Part shown: in pieces, positions 45,951 through 55,572 of the stretch
How the letters are laid out: each line of letters begins with the position of its first letter
Position numbering within the stretch: the stretch's first letter is position 1
Assembly (NCBI RefSeq): GCF_011300455.1
Contig: NZ_CP049869.1
Location: 2,383,501-2,447,500 of the forward strand
Length of the DNA stretch: 64,000 bases
Source of the DNA: Sphingomonas piscis
Lineage (GTDB): Bacteria > Pseudomonadota > Alphaproteobacteria > Sphingomonadales > Sphingomonadaceae
Direction of reading: 5' to 3'
Made by a program: the position numbers and the translations under genes
Notes under the pieces: model-generated
The model's input: only the letters and a program-made list of their open reading frames with translations
Databases searched by the model: none
Told to the model about the DNA's origin: nothing

Positions 45951-46197
45951 CGTCTTCTGCTCCCGGGCCGTCCGCCCACCTGATCGTTGCAGTGCCCGCC
46001 CGGCTGTTGACCTGCCGGAGGGTGCATCTGATGCTGGTCGGAATAGGCGGCGGCTGTGCCAGCAATTCGACGCCCGCCCCATTCTCTTGTGTCAATTGTT
46101 TCAACAATGGCTCGCATCAGGCGTGTGATTCAGCGTCTCACACGTCTTGTGCGGCAGGCGATGGAGCTTTTATGGCGACAGGGTGCGAGGGGAGAGC

Positions 46198-46947
46198 ATG
46201 TTGAAACTAGAAGCCGATACGCAGTCACCAGCGGCTGAACTGCCTAGCCTGAGGCCGGCCAAACCGATCTCGCGGGACGGCGTCGTTCAGGCCATCCTGA
46301 ACCTGTTCAAAGCGCCGGATTATCTTGAGATTGGCGTGAACCAGGGCAAAACCTTCAACGCCCTACGCGCTCGGACCAAGGTCGCGGTCGACCCCAAATT
46401 CCTGTTCGACCACCAGGAAGTGGCGGCAAGGGTTTCCGGTACCACTTTTCACGAGACGACCAGCGACGACTATTTCGGCAGGATCGCCGGGGCGAAGACG
46501 GCCTTCGACGTCATCTACCTGGATGGGATGCACACCTCGGAGCAGACGATCCGCGACCTCATCAATGCGATCTCTTTCCTGAAGCCCGGCGGTGTTATCG
46601 CCATCGACGACGTCTTTCCCTGTTCGTACATGGCCTCGCTTCCGGACCGAGGCGATACGCGCATCATCAGCAAGGCGACGACCGGCGTGCCGAGCCCCTG
46701 GATGGGCGACGTATTTCGTCTGGTCTTCTTCGTCGAAACGTTCTGCCAGCAGTTCAACTATGCGACGGTGAACAATAATCACGGTCAGCTCGTGCTGTGG
46801 CGGGAGCCTCGCCGGGACGTGCCGCAACGGACGCTCTCCCAGGTCGCCGCCAAGGAGTATAAGGACCTGTTCCTGGAAGCCCCGAGCTTTCGTGCCGCCT
46901 CGCTGGACGTCATCCTGACCAAGATAAGGCAGGCGCAGAAAGCCTGA
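46198..46947 (+). CDS. Class I SAM-dependent methyltransferase (Methyltransf_24-like)
   Basis: A 249-residue soluble enzyme. The motif I region is YLEIGVNQGKTFNAL, followed by an acidic residue in VAVDPKFLF. The aspartate-containing strand FDVIYLDGMHTSEQTIRDLINAISFLKPGGVIAIDDVFP fits the Methyltransf_24 pattern seen in sugar/O-antigen clusters and cephalosporin hydroxylase relatives. ATG 46198 is chosen for GGGGAGAG just upstream; the open frame to 46147 adds no conserved residues. The substrate is unknown. It is convergent with the next gene. Confidence 0.75.
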   Translation: MLKLEADTQSPAAELPSLRPAKPISRDGVVQAILNLFKAPDYLEIGVNQGKTFNALRARTKVAVDPKFLFDHQEVAARVSGTTFHETTSDDYFGRIAGAKTAFDVIYLDGMHTSEQTIRDLINAISFLKPGGVIAIDDVFPCSYMASLPDRGDTRIISKATTGVPSPWMGDVFRLVFFVETFCQQFNYATVNNNHGQLVLWREPRRDVPQRTLSQVAAKEYKDLFLEAPSFRAASLDVILTKIRQAQKA

Positions 46948-46972
46948 GCTGAGTTGGCGCGGCTTTCGACGC

Positions 46973-47935
46973 TTACAGTTTCTTCCGCTCGATGGTGAAG
47001 CGGCTGTCGTTGCAATAGCCGCAGTCGGCGCCGGTGAAGCTCGATGCCGCCTTGCGGTCGCCTTTGAGCTGCCAATCAAGCCAGCGGGTCACCACTTCCG
47101 TGCCCACACCGCCGTGCGGCTGCATGTAGGTGCCGCCATGGCCAACGGGGATGTTGATGACGGCTGCGGGAACGTGGTTGATCCGCCGGAAGTCGTCCAT
47201 CCCGTTTTCATAGGCGATGTCGCTCTTGCCGCCGAGCACATAGAGGGTGGGCCTGTGCAGCCTGGACAGCGTATCCTTGCTGTTCTCGATGCCGATAATC
47301 GGGCTGCTGTTGCCGGTGAAGAAGCCGCTGTTCATGATCACGGCGGTGTTAACGCGCCGGTCGGGTGCAACATTAAGCGCCTGAAGGCCGCCGCAGCTCC
47401 AGCCCGACACTGCAATGCGGTTGGTGGCGATGCGGCCGTAATAAGGGCTGCCCTTGCGGCCATTCTCCTTCACCGCCCAATCGATTGCATCGCTCAGTAG
47501 GGAGGTGGCGGTTGCGGCCTTTAGCTGGCCGGGAGGTGGACCTTGCGGTGGCCGCGCGGCAGCCGCCGGTGCCGCATCTTTGGCCGGCGGGATCGTGCCG
47601 GCGGCGATTGCCAGGTAGCCGTGCGACGCGATCTCGAGAAGGTGGTTGCGCGAACTGGTTCCGTCCGCGCTGCAGCCGCCATTCCCCCAGACGTAGACCG
47701 GCAGTTTGGTCGCACCAAGCGCTGCAAGGCTGCGTGGCCGATAAACGACATGGTTGGGCAGCGACGTGTCGGATTCGTACACGGCGGGGTAGGGACCCGA
47801 ACCTTCCTCCACGGCAGCGGAGACCGGGGCCGGCTGCGCCTGGGCTGAGAGCGGCGAAGCGCCGAGCGCAATCAGGATGCCGGCGCTTGCCAGCAGGTGC
47901 TTCTTTGCCGACCGGGCAAGCGTGAAGTGCAGCAT
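46973..47935 (-). CDS. Secreted alpha/beta hydrolase (dienelactone-hydrolase/esterase-like)
   Basis: A 320-residue periplasmic hydrolase with a signal peptide ending LSAQAQ near residue 33. The nucleophile elbow is GWSCGG, and the oxyanion region is YVWGNGGCSADG. It has several Cys residues (CSADG, SCGG, CGYCND) that could form disulfides. It may be an esterase that removes acyl groups from polysaccharides, as suggested by the GH43 gene 110 nt away on the same strand. AAGGGAGAG precedes ATG 47935; the long upstream frame to 48049 is rejected. Confidence 0.75.
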   Translation of the reverse strand: MLHFTLARSAKKHLLASAGILIALGASPLSAQAQPAPVSAAVEEGSGPYPAVYESDTSLPNHVVYRPRSLAALGATKLPVYVWGNGGCSADGTSSRNHLLEIASHGYLAIAAGTIPPAKDAAPAAAARPPQGPPPGQLKAATATSLLSDAIDWAVKENGRKGSPYYGRIATNRIAVSGWSCGGLQALNVAPDRRVNTAVIMNSGFFTGNSSPIIGIENSKDTLSRLHRPTLYVLGGKSDIAYENGMDDFRRINHVPAAVINIPVGHGGTYMQPHGGVGTEVVTRWLDWQLKGDRKAASSFTGADCGYCNDSRFTIERKKL

Positions 47936-48045
47936 TCGACTCTCCCTTGCGCCCTGCTTGTGGATCGGCAGCGCTGATGGCCGCGTGCAGGACGGGAATG
48001 GGATATAGCTAAATGGTCCGCGGAACGCCGACAAGCGGTTCCGGC

Positions 48046-49653
48046 TCATTCACGCTCGGTATAACGGAAACAGTCGAAGTCCGCCGGCATCTTGGCGCCC
48101 GATACGTCGTAGCACGCCATGCCGACGAAGGTGCCGGTGAAGTTCGGCATCCCCGGAAAAGTAGCCTCGTCAGACAAGATGCTCGCATCGAAATATTGCG
48201 GAAGCCAGCACCAGTCCCCGCTTCCTTGCGGCCGATAGGCGAAGCGCGCGACTTCATGGTCGACGTCGACGCGCAAACCGACCGGCCCGTCCGCCAGTGC
48301 AACCGGCTGCATGACGACGTTGCACTGCCCCTCCGTGGGGATGGCGGACATGACCTGGATTTGGCGCCGGCCGTGATCGTCGGCGGTGATCTGGAGGAAG
48401 TGGAATTTGGTACTGTTGTAGTAGCAGATCAGTCCTGCCGCTTGCTGGAAGTTGGCGGGTGTGACGTCCACCGATGTTTCCGCCGTATAGCGGAACGCCT
48501 GCTGGCGCCGCGCCACGAGCGATTGCTCGAAATGGCTGCCGATCGTCTCCCGGCCGAACAGGCGAAGATAGCCGGCACGTTCGGACAGGCTGAACAGATG
48601 TTCCGGGCACGGCGTCCGCAGCCACTGAAAAGGCGCTGGCAAATCCGGAGAATCGAAGTCGTACCGCTCGTCGGTCAGGGTTGGCGCCGAGCGTGCCGGC
48701 GAGTCCACCTCAAGCAGCGGGTTCGCCTTACCGTCCTCGGTCCGCAGCCAGCCGTCCTCACCCCAGCGCATCCGCTGGATCGCAGTCTCCCGCCCGAGCA
48801 CGCACCGGTCGCTAACCGCTAGCGGCCGGCCGCACAGGTAAACGAGCCAAGGCTCACCGTCCGGGCCATCGACCAGATCGCCATGGCCCGCCCGGGCGAG
48901 GGGCGCGTCCGGCTTGTTGGCGGAGGTCATCACCGGTCCGTCCGGATGGACTTCGTAAGTGCCGAAAATGGACCTTGACCGTGCCATCACCACGGCATGG
49001 TTCCGCTCCGTCCCGCCTTCAGCGACGAGGAGATGGTACCAGCCGTCGCGCTTGTAGAGGTGCGGCCCTTCGGTGAAGCCGAGCCGCGTCCCTTCGAAGA
49101 TCTTGTGACGCTCTCCGACGAGTTGCTGACTCGCAAGATCGAATTCCTGCATCAGCACGCCGGCAAAGCGGCGGCGTCCCGGACGATGATCCCACAACAT
49201 GTTCAGCAACCAGCTCTTGCCGTCGTCGTCGTGAAACAGCGCCGGGTCGAAGCCGCTGCTATTAAGATAGACGGGGTCCGACCACTCGCCATCGATCGCG
49301 TCGGCCCAGACATAATAATTGTGAAAGTCACGCAGCGACGCGCCCATCGCGCCGTCCACCGTCGTCCGCCCGTAACGCTTCACGTCTGTAAAAGTGAGGT
49401 GGAAGCGACCGTTCGCAAAGCTCAGGTCAGGCGCCCAGACACCGCAGGAATCGGGATTGCCGCGCATGTCCAGCTGCGATGCGCGGCGGAGCGGACGAGC
49501 CACGAGCTCCCAATTGGCGAGGTCTTTGGAGTGATGAATCTGGACTCCCGGAAACCATTCAAAGGTCGAGGTGGCGAGGTAGAAATCGTCGCCGACCCGG
49601 GCGATCGAGGGGTCCGGATTGAAACCGCGAAGAATCGGATTGCGGATGGTCAT
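48046..49653 (-). CDS. GH43 beta-xylosidase / alpha-L-arabinofuranosidase
   Basis: A 535-residue glycoside hydrolase without signal peptide, so probably cytoplasmic. It has the five-bladed propeller with catalytic base D14 (GFNPDPS), pKa-tuning D136 (SSGFDPALF) and acid E195 (TEGPHLY), followed by a C-terminal beta-sandwich (FQWLRTPCPEHLFSL onward). This is the arrangement of the XynB/SXA xylosidases (GH43 subfamily 11). It cleaves xylo-oligosaccharides after import. The start overlaps the transporter stop by 4 nt (ATGA), so the two are translationally coupled. Confidence 0.93.
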   Translation of the reverse strand: MTIRNPILRGFNPDPSIARVGDDFYLATSTFEWFPGVQIHHSKDLANWELVARPLRRASQLDMRGNPDSCGVWAPDLSFANGRFHLTFTDVKRYGRTTVDGAMGASLRDFHNYYVWADAIDGEWSDPVYLNSSGFDPALFHDDDGKSWLLNMLWDHRPGRRRFAGVLMQEFDLASQQLVGERHKIFEGTRLGFTEGPHLYKRDGWYHLLVAEGGTERNHAVVMARSRSIFGTYEVHPDGPVMTSANKPDAPLARAGHGDLVDGPDGEPWLVYLCGRPLAVSDRCVLGRETAIQRMRWGEDGWLRTEDGKANPLLEVDSPARSAPTLTDERYDFDSPDLPAPFQWLRTPCPEHLFSLSERAGYLRLFGRETIGSHFEQSLVARRQQAFRYTAETSVDVTPANFQQAAGLICYYNSTKFHFLQITADDHGRRQIQVMSAIPTEGQCNVVMQPVALADGPVGLRVDVDHEVARFAYRPQGSGDWCWLPQYFDASILSDEATFPGMPNFTGTFVGMACYDVSGAKMPADFDCFRYTERE

Positions 49654-50891
49654 GAAGGCTTTCTGATCAAGGTCCAGAGCAGGAGGGCACCGACCAGGTC
49701 GCCGACGCCGAGAAGGATGAAGAAGGGCTGGTAGCCGACGGTGTCGACAAATGAACCCAGCACAAGCGTGAAAATCAGTACCCCTAGGTTCGCCGCCATC
49801 CCGGCGACGCCGGTCGCGGTCCCCACCTCCTGCTTTTCGAACAGGTCCGAGGACATGGTGATTACGGTTACCGACAACGTCTGATGGGCGAAGCCGCCCA
49901 GGCATAGTAGCGCAACGGCAAGCACCGGGCTTTCCACCGCGCTGACGAACATCATGCCGGTCATCAGCACGGCGCCGACGGTGAAGGCCGAGCGGCGGGC
50001 GTCGATCAGGTGCATGCCCCGGCGGTGGAGCCAGGCCGCGACTGCGGGCCCGAAAAGGCATCCAAGGTCAGCCGCGAGGAATGGCAACCAAGCGAACAGA
50101 GCGATCTGCGTCAGATCGAAATTCCGGACCGTGGTCAGGTAAAGCGGCATCCACAGCGACAACATTCCCCACACGGGGTCGGCAAGGAAGCGGGCCGCTG
50201 CAATCGCCCACAGCTCACGCCGGCGCAGCAGCTTCCTCAAGACTGGAGGGCGGCGCTCGCCCTTTAGCCGCTGTTCCTGACCGGAAAGGATGAGATCGCG
50301 CTCGCGTTCGCTGATCGCCCGGTGACTGGCTGGAGGCGCGTACCACAGCAGCCAGGGCACCACCCAAAGCAGCCCGGCAGCTCCGGCGACGACAAAGGCC
50401 AAGCGCCAATCGTGGGTGTAGATGGCCCAGGCCACCAGCGGAGGTGCGAGCACGGCGCCCAGCGACGCCCCGATGTTATATATGCCGCCGGCCAGGCCTC
50501 GCTCACGGGCAGGAAACCATTCCGCGACGACCTTCATGCCCGCGGGTTGGCCCGAACCTTCCACCAAGCCCAATGCGCCGCGAAGGCCTGCGAAGCTCAT
50601 CCAGCCCGTTGCAAGGCCATGCGCCATCGTCAGCAGGGACCAGATTGCGACAAAGATCGCGAAGCCGACCTTCAGGCCGATCACGTCGAGGATGTAGCCG
50701 GCCACTGGCTGAAGCATCACGCCGACCTGAAATGCACCTGTGATCCAGCTATACTCGGCCGAGGAGATATTCTGTTCGGCAAGGATGGTCGGCGCCGCGA
50801 CGCCAAGGACGCTGCGACTCAGATAGTTCAGGATCATCGCAACGACGAACAGGCCCATGATGGACCAGCGCACGTAACCGAATATTCGCAC
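49650..50891 (-). CDS. Major-facilitator sugar-acid/oligosaccharide transporter (ACS-like)
   Basis: A 413-residue, 12-helix transporter. The beginning RWSIMGLFVVAMILNYLSRSVLGVAAPTI and the GLVEGSGQPAGMKVVAEWFPARERGLAGGIYNIGASLGAV block are typical of the anion:cation symporter family (hexuronate/glucarate transporters such as ExuT). The start is GTG 50891 with GGAGG 4 nt away; the frame is open to 50948, but that region carries the promoter and operator. Coupling to a xylosidase suggests import of xylo- or arabino-oligosaccharides or (glucurono)xylose derivatives. Confidence 0.85.
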   Translation of the reverse strand: MRIFGYVRWSIMGLFVVAMILNYLSRSVLGVAAPTILAEQNISSAEYSWITGAFQVGVMLQPVAGYILDVIGLKVGFAIFVAIWSLLTMAHGLATGWMSFAGLRGALGLVEGSGQPAGMKVVAEWFPARERGLAGGIYNIGASLGAVLAPPLVAWAIYTHDWRLAFVVAGAAGLLWVVPWLLWYAPPASHRAISERERDLILSGQEQRLKGERRPPVLRKLLRRRELWAIAAARFLADPVWGMLSLWMPLYLTTVRNFDLTQIALFAWLPFLAADLGCLFGPAVAAWLHRRGMHLIDARRSAFTVGAVLMTGMMFVSAVESPVLAVALLCLGGFAHQTLSVTVITMSSDLFEKQEVGTATGVAGMAANLGVLIFTLVLGSFVDTVGYQPFFILLGVGDLVGALLLWTLIRKPS

Positions 50892-50904
50892 GTCCCCTCC
50901 AGAC

Positions 50905-50916
50905 GGTAACGTTATC
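50905..50916. promoter_or_regulatory. LacI-type operator for the transporter-GH43 operon
   Basis: GGTAACGTTATC contains the palindrome TAACGTTA with a central CG, as in LacI/GalR-family operators. It lies 3 nt downstream of the predicted -10 box (reading minus strand) and shares a 10-nt core with 51170-51181. Confidence 0.65.
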
Positions 50917-50918
50917 TC

Positions 50919-50948
50919 ACCATAGGTTCCACTCTCGCATAAGGGCAA
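50919..50948 (-). promoter_or_regulatory. Predicted promoter of transporter-GH43 operon
   Basis: On the minus strand, -35-like TTGCCC (50948-50943) and -10-like TATGGT (50924-50919) are 18 bp apart, directly upstream of the operator. Confidence 0.45.
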
Positions 50949-51139
50949 GTCCTTCCCGGTACGCGAACCTGCATCTTAGCGGCTTCGAGCCGCCAAACGA
51001 TACCGCACGATCCAACGGGTGTGACTTGCCTGCAACGGGCAGGCCAAGAGTAAGTCTTTGATCTGCTAATGGTTTTCCTCGGTTCTATTCGTTTGTCAGA
51101 CGAAAAGGAAAAAATCCAACTCGCAGCATTGAAATGGAA

Positions 51140-51168
51140 TTGACCCTGCCAATCGGCGTAGATACCAA
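51140..51168 (+). promoter_or_regulatory. Predicted promoter of the TonB-receptor gene
   Basis: -35-like TTGACC (51140-51145) and a weak -10-like TACCAA (51163-51168) are separated by 17 bp. The operator starts 2 nt further on. Confidence 0.4.
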
Positions 51169-51169
51169 T

Positions 51170-51181
51170 GGTAACGTTAAC
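51170..51181. promoter_or_regulatory. LacI-type operator for the TonB-receptor gene
   Basis: GGTAACGTTAAC contains the palindrome TAACGTTA and is placed at the expected transcription start. It matches the operator at 50905-50916 at 10 consecutive bases. Confidence 0.65.
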
Positions 51182-51254
51182 GCACCGACGTAAGTTCGGG
51201 CAGTCAACGCTAACAAGAACAGCCGGCGCTGGGGCCCGGCACGGAGGGCATGTC

Positions 51255-54200
51255 ATGATGGTACAGGGGGGCTGCGAAGCCGAGATCGGCGCGCACATTG
51301 AAACTCAGGCGATTGTTGAAGCTGGTCAGGCACGTCGCGCCTTTGCGCTGACGAGAACGAGCCTAGTGGCGATCAGCTGCGCACTTCTGGCGCAGCCGGC
51401 GTTCGCGCAGACCGCCAGTGCCGGCGACCCGGCAGTTCAGGCCGACACGACGGCTCAAGACGTGCCGGCGACCGACACCGGTGTGGTTGAGCCCGTTGAG
51501 GCTTCCTCCGGGGAAGCTGCGCAAAAGGCTTCCGACATCGTCGTCACCGGCACCCGCATCCGCAGCAACGGCTTCGCTGCGCCGACGCCCACGTCCGTCG
51601 TCGGCGAGGAGCAGATCCAGGCGAACGCCCAGCCAAACGTCTTCACGACGATCGCTCAGTTGCCGTCGCTTCAGGGCTCCACGGGTTCGACCATCAATAC
51701 CTTCAGCACGTCCAGCGGTCAGCAGGGCCTCAGCGCCTTCGCGCTTCGTGGTCTTGGTTCGATCCGCACCCTGACGCTGATCGACGGCCAGCGGGTCGTC
51801 CCGGCTTATTACAACGGCACCGCGGACGTCAGCCAGTTCCCGCAGCTGCTGATCAAGCGCGTCGACGTCGTCAACGGCGGCGCTTCCGCATCCTATGGTT
51901 CGGACGCGGTCGGCGGTGTGGTGAACTTCATCACCGACACCCGCTTCGTCGGCATCAAGGGCAATCTGCAGGGCGGCATCAGCAAGTATGAGGACAACAA
52001 GAGCCGCCTTGCGCAGCTTGCCGTCGGCACGAACTTTCTGGACGAGCGGCTCCACGTCGTCGCCAGCGGCGAATATGCCAAGGACGACGGCGTCGGTCCG
52101 GGCGATTTCGGCATTGGCATGGCCAACGGTCGCGACTGGTTCCGTCAGCAGACTCAGATCAACCTCAACGCCGAGACCGGTGGAAATCCGCAATATCTGA
52201 TCCGCAGCTACGCCCAGCCGTACAACTACACGCGCTACGGCGTGATCAATAACGGTCCGCTGCAGGGCATCGCTTTCGACGCCAACGGCAACCCATTCCA
52301 GTTCGAATATGGTTCAAACGGTGTGCCGGCACGCAATGCCAGCGGCGCCGTGATCGGCTGTTTCCCCGGCGTCTGCATCGGCGGTGATACCTCCGGCAAC
52401 GTCGACAGCGGCCGTTCCCTGCAATCGGCGGTCAAGCGCCTGACCGGCTACGGTCGTGTCGGTTACGACTTCGCCGACAACAACGAAATCTACGTCTCCT
52501 ACAGCTACGGCCGGGTGCAGACGAGCAACCAGCCGGTGAACGGACAGCAGCGTCCGGGCCTGACGATCCAGTGCGCGAACCCGTTCGTTCCGCAATCGGT
52601 CAGAAACCAGTGCGCGACCGCCGGAATCACCCAGTTCGGCTACGGAACCAGCGGCTACATCCTGCCGAACACCCGCGTCGAAACGGACCGCAGGCAGTAT
52701 CGCGTCGTCGTCGGTGTGAACGGCTCGATCGATCTGGGTACCGAATGGAACTACGACGCCTACTATCAGCGCGGCATCAATCGCATCGCGGTCGACGTCA
52801 GCAACATCTCGCTCAACCAGCGTTTCCTGCGCGCGATCGACGCCACGACCATCAACGGCCAGATCGTCTGCCGCGACGCCGTTGCGCGGGCCTCGGGTTG
52901 CCAGCCGATCAACATCCTGAGCGGTGCGGCGCCCTCTGCAGCCGCACTCGAATATGTGCAGCCGGCCAACGGCCCGTACCAGCGGATGCGGATCACGCAG
53001 GATGTCGCCAGTGCCAACTTCTCGGGTTCGCCGTTCGACCTTTGGGCCGGTCCGGTCTCGATCGCCTTCGGTGCGGAGTGGCGGCGTGAATATTATACCG
53101 TTCGCGCCGATCCCTATGGCGCCGGTACGCTCGCGGAACCGAACAATGCTGACTACCCTGCCGACCCGATCCTGACGCCCGCGCAGGCGGAATTCGGCGG
53201 CAACTGGTACGCCGGCAACTACAAGAACGGCAGCGGCGATTATAACGTCAAGGAAGCCTATCTCGAAGCCGACGTTCCGCTGTTCAATGCCGACTGGATC
53301 GGCCGCGGCAACGTCAACGGCGCGGTTCGCGTCACCGACTACAGCACCTCCGGTGTCAACTGGACGTGGAAGATCGGCGGCACCTGGAACACGCCGTTCG
53401 AGGGACTGCGCATCCGCGGCGTAACCTCCAAGGACGTTCGCGCACCAAACCTGTCGGAGCTTTATGCAGCCCCGGTCAGCACCAGGCTTCCGCAGTTCTT
53501 CGATCGCGCTCAGAACAAGCAGGTGATCGTGCTGCAGAGCGTGGGCGGCAACCCGGACCTCAAGCCGGAAGTTGCGCGCAACACGTCAATCGGATTTGCA
53601 CTATCGGGCAATCCGTTGCTGCCGGGCTTCGGCCTGTCGGTCGACTGGTACAAGATTAAGGTGAAGGGCCTGATCGGAACGCTGGGTGCCCAGCAGATCG
53701 TCGATTATTGTTACGACAACGTCTTGCCGACCTGCGACGCGTTCAACCTGAACAACACCGCCGGCGAGAATTTCATCAACGTGGTCCCGTTCAACTTCGG
53801 CTACATCAAGACGAACGGCTGGGACATCGAGGCGAGCTATCGTTGGCAGCGCCCGCTGGGCCTGGCGGGCAGCTTCACGCTGCGTGGCCTCGCAACCCAC
53901 ATCGATGAATATGTCACCGCGCAGGGTCTGCCGAACACGATCCCGACCGACACGGCCGGCGTCAATCAAGGCACGACCCCCAACTGGAAGTTCCTCACGG
54001 TCCAGAACTACACCACCGACCGCTTCTCGCTCTACACGCAGCAGCGCTGGTTCAGCGACGGTCTGATCAACAACCACAACTGGATCGAATGTCAGACGAC
54101 CTGTCCGACGGGTCGGACCGCACTCGAGCGGAACCTGTACCCGACCATCGAGGACAATTCGATGAAGGGCGCCTTCTACTTCGACATCGGCGGTTCGTTT

Positions 54201-54341
54201 AAGATCAACAATCAGTTCGAAGCCTACGGCAAGATCGACAATCTGTTCGATCGCGACCCCGTCCTTGGCCTGTTTGCCAACCCGTCGCTCTACGACATGG
54301 TCGGCCGCATGTATCGCGCAGGCGTCCGCTTCAAATTCTAG
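51255..54341 (+). CDS. TonB-dependent outer-membrane receptor (carbohydrate uptake)
   Basis: A 1028-residue receptor with an unusually long N-terminal region before the signal hydrophobic core (RRAFALTRTSLVAISCALLAQPAFAQ). The TonB box region and plug follow (ASDIVVTGTRIRSNGF, ALRGLGSIRTLTLIDGQRVVP, VDVVNGGASASYGSDAVGGVVNFIT). A 22-strand-type barrel then ends in the terminal aromatic signature GVRFKF. It imports oligosaccharides too large for porins. ATG 51255 has GGAGGG 6 nt upstream. An earlier ATG at 51168 would lie on the operator and is rejected. A terminator follows, then the LacI regulator gene. Confidence 0.93.
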   Translation: MMVQGGCEAEIGAHIETQAIVEAGQARRAFALTRTSLVAISCALLAQPAFAQTASAGDPAVQADTTAQDVPATDTGVVEPVEASSGEAAQKASDIVVTGTRIRSNGFAAPTPTSVVGEEQIQANAQPNVFTTIAQLPSLQGSTGSTINTFSTSSGQQGLSAFALRGLGSIRTLTLIDGQRVVPAYYNGTADVSQFPQLLIKRVDVVNGGASASYGSDAVGGVVNFITDTRFVGIKGNLQGGISKYEDNKSRLAQLAVGTNFLDERLHVVASGEYAKDDGVGPGDFGIGMANGRDWFRQQTQINLNAETGGNPQYLIRSYAQPYNYTRYGVINNGPLQGIAFDANGNPFQFEYGSNGVPARNASGAVIGCFPGVCIGGDTSGNVDSGRSLQSAVKRLTGYGRVGYDFADNNEIYVSYSYGRVQTSNQPVNGQQRPGLTIQCANPFVPQSVRNQCATAGITQFGYGTSGYILPNTRVETDRRQYRVVVGVNGSIDLGTEWNYDAYYQRGINRIAVDVSNISLNQRFLRAIDATTINGQIVCRDAVARASGCQPINILSGAAPSAAALEYVQPANGPYQRMRITQDVASANFSGSPFDLWAGPVSIAFGAEWRREYYTVRADPYGAGTLAEPNNADYPADPILTPAQAEFGGNWYAGNYKNGSGDYNVKEAYLEADVPLFNADWIGRGNVNGAVRVTDYSTSGVNWTWKIGGTWNTPFEGLRIRGVTSKDVRAPNLSELYAAPVSTRLPQFFDRAQNKQVIVLQSVGGNPDLKPEVARNTSIGFALSGNPLLPGFGLSVDWYKIKVKGLIGTLGAQQIVDYCYDNVLPTCDAFNLNNTAGENFINVVPFNFGYIKTNGWDIEASYRWQRPLGLAGSFTLRGLATHIDEYVTAQGLPNTIPTDTAGVNQGTTPNWKFLTVQNYTTDRFSLYTQQRWFSDGLINNHNWIECQTTCPTGRTALERNLYPTIEDNSMKGAFYFDIGGSFKINNQFEAYGKIDNLFDRDPVLGLFANPSLYDMVGRMYRAGVRFKF

Positions 54342-54373
54342 GCTGTTGGTCCAGAAATAATCGTCTCTCCCTC

Positions 54374-54401
54374 GTCCCGGCCTTGCGCCGGGACTTTTTT
54401 T
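54374..54401 (+). terminator. Rho-independent terminator after the TonB-receptor gene
   Basis: The 8-bp perfect stem GTCCCGGC/GCCGGGAC with loop CTTGC is followed by seven T residues. Confidence 0.95.
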
Positions 54402-54471
54402 GGGGCGGGAGGCATTTGTTTCTAGCAATGAATTTGCAACCAGAATCGACTGTCGAATCGGGAGTGGGAAG

Positions 54472-55551
54472 TTGACGAAGCCTGCCGGGCGCACCCGCGG
54501 AGCCACGATCAAGGATGTTGCGGCGCGCGTCGGCGTGTCGCCGATGACCGTGTCCCGGGTGATCAACGGGCAGGCGGGCATGCGACCGGAGACCCGCGCA
54601 GCGGTGATGGCTGCGATCGCGGAGCTTTCCTACAAGCCCAACGTTGCCGCCCGAAGTCTCGTTACCTCGGCCGAGCTGCGGATCGGCGTTATCTATTCCA
54701 ATCCAAGCGCCGCCTTCATGAGCGAATTCCTGACCGGTGCGTTCGAGGAAGCCGCCTCGCAGGGCGCCCGGCTGATCATCCTGCGTGCGCCGAAGGGCAA
54801 GAATCCCACGGCCGAGATGATGAAGGAGTTTCTCGCCTCGGGCTTGTCGGGGGTGATCCTGACCCCGCCTCTCGGCGACTCCGCGGCCTTGCTTCAAACC
54901 TTGGAAGAAGCGGGGCTTCCAACCGCAACTGTCGGCGCCTACTCGGAGGCGAACACCATCTCCGTGCGGATCGACGACAGATCGGCCGCCTATGAGATGG
55001 CCCGTCACCTGGTAGATCTGGGGCATCGTCGTATCGGGTTCATCTCGGGAAATCCGGATCAGGCTGCGTCCGCGGAACGTATGGCCGGTTTCTACGAAGC
55101 AATCCGCGAGTCGCAGGCGGAAGCCGCTATTGCTCAGGGTGATTTCAGCTTCAAATCGGGGCTGACGGCGGCCGAGCAATTGCTCGACTGCCAGCCCGCG
55201 CCTTCGGCAATTTTCGCAAGCAACGACGATATGGCGGCGGCGGTCGTATCGGTGGCGCACCGCCGGCACCTCGACGTGCCAGGGGAGCTGACGGTTGTGG
55301 GCTTCGACGACACCATCCCGGCGGTGACGTTATGGCCGCCCCTGACCACCGTGCACCAGCCGGTTCAAAAGCTTGCCGCAGAGGCGATCCGCCTGTTGGC
55401 GCAACGCATATCAGTGCCCGGCAATGGTGATGGAAGCCGCCAGCAATGCATCCTCGAGCATAGCATCGTGCATCGGGACTCGGCGGCTCGCCCGACCACC
55501 TCGGTTCCGCCGGCCCGACCGCAAATAGTGCGGCGGAGCGGCACACCGTAA
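54472..55551 (+). CDS. LacI-family transcriptional regulator
   Basis: A 359-residue repressor. The N-terminal helix-turn-helix and hinge read ATIKDVAARVGVSPMTVSRVINGQAGMRPETRAAV ... YKPNVAARSL. A periplasmic-binding-protein-like effector domain follows (LRIGVIYSNPSAAFMSEFL, DLGHRRIGFISG, PSAIFASNDDMAAAV, TVVGFDDT). The start is TTG 54472 with GGGAG 7 nt upstream; no ATG in frame fits better. Its most likely targets are the two TAACGTTA operators 3.3-3.6 kb upstream. The tail (about 40 residues) is Pro/Arg-rich. Confidence 0.93.
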   Translation: MTKPAGRTRGATIKDVAARVGVSPMTVSRVINGQAGMRPETRAAVMAAIAELSYKPNVAARSLVTSAELRIGVIYSNPSAAFMSEFLTGAFEEAASQGARLIILRAPKGKNPTAEMMKEFLASGLSGVILTPPLGDSAALLQTLEEAGLPTATVGAYSEANTISVRIDDRSAAYEMARHLVDLGHRRIGFISGNPDQAASAERMAGFYEAIRESQAEAAIAQGDFSFKSGLTAAEQLLDCQPAPSAIFASNDDMAAAVVSVAHRRHLDVPGELTVVGFDDTIPAVTLWPPLTTVHQPVQKLAAEAIRLLAQRISVPGNGDGSRQQCILEHSIVHRDSAARPTTSVPPARPQIVRRSGTP

Positions 55552-55572
55552 TTCGAGGGATCGGGTTCCGGC

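Larger units (their letters stand above)
50892..51254. other. Divergent control region between transporter and TonB-receptor genes
   Basis: 363 nt without a gene. It holds two divergent predicted promoters, each with a LacI-type operator (see separate entries). The central part (about 50950-51135) is A/T-richer with no recognised motif. Confidence 0.6.
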
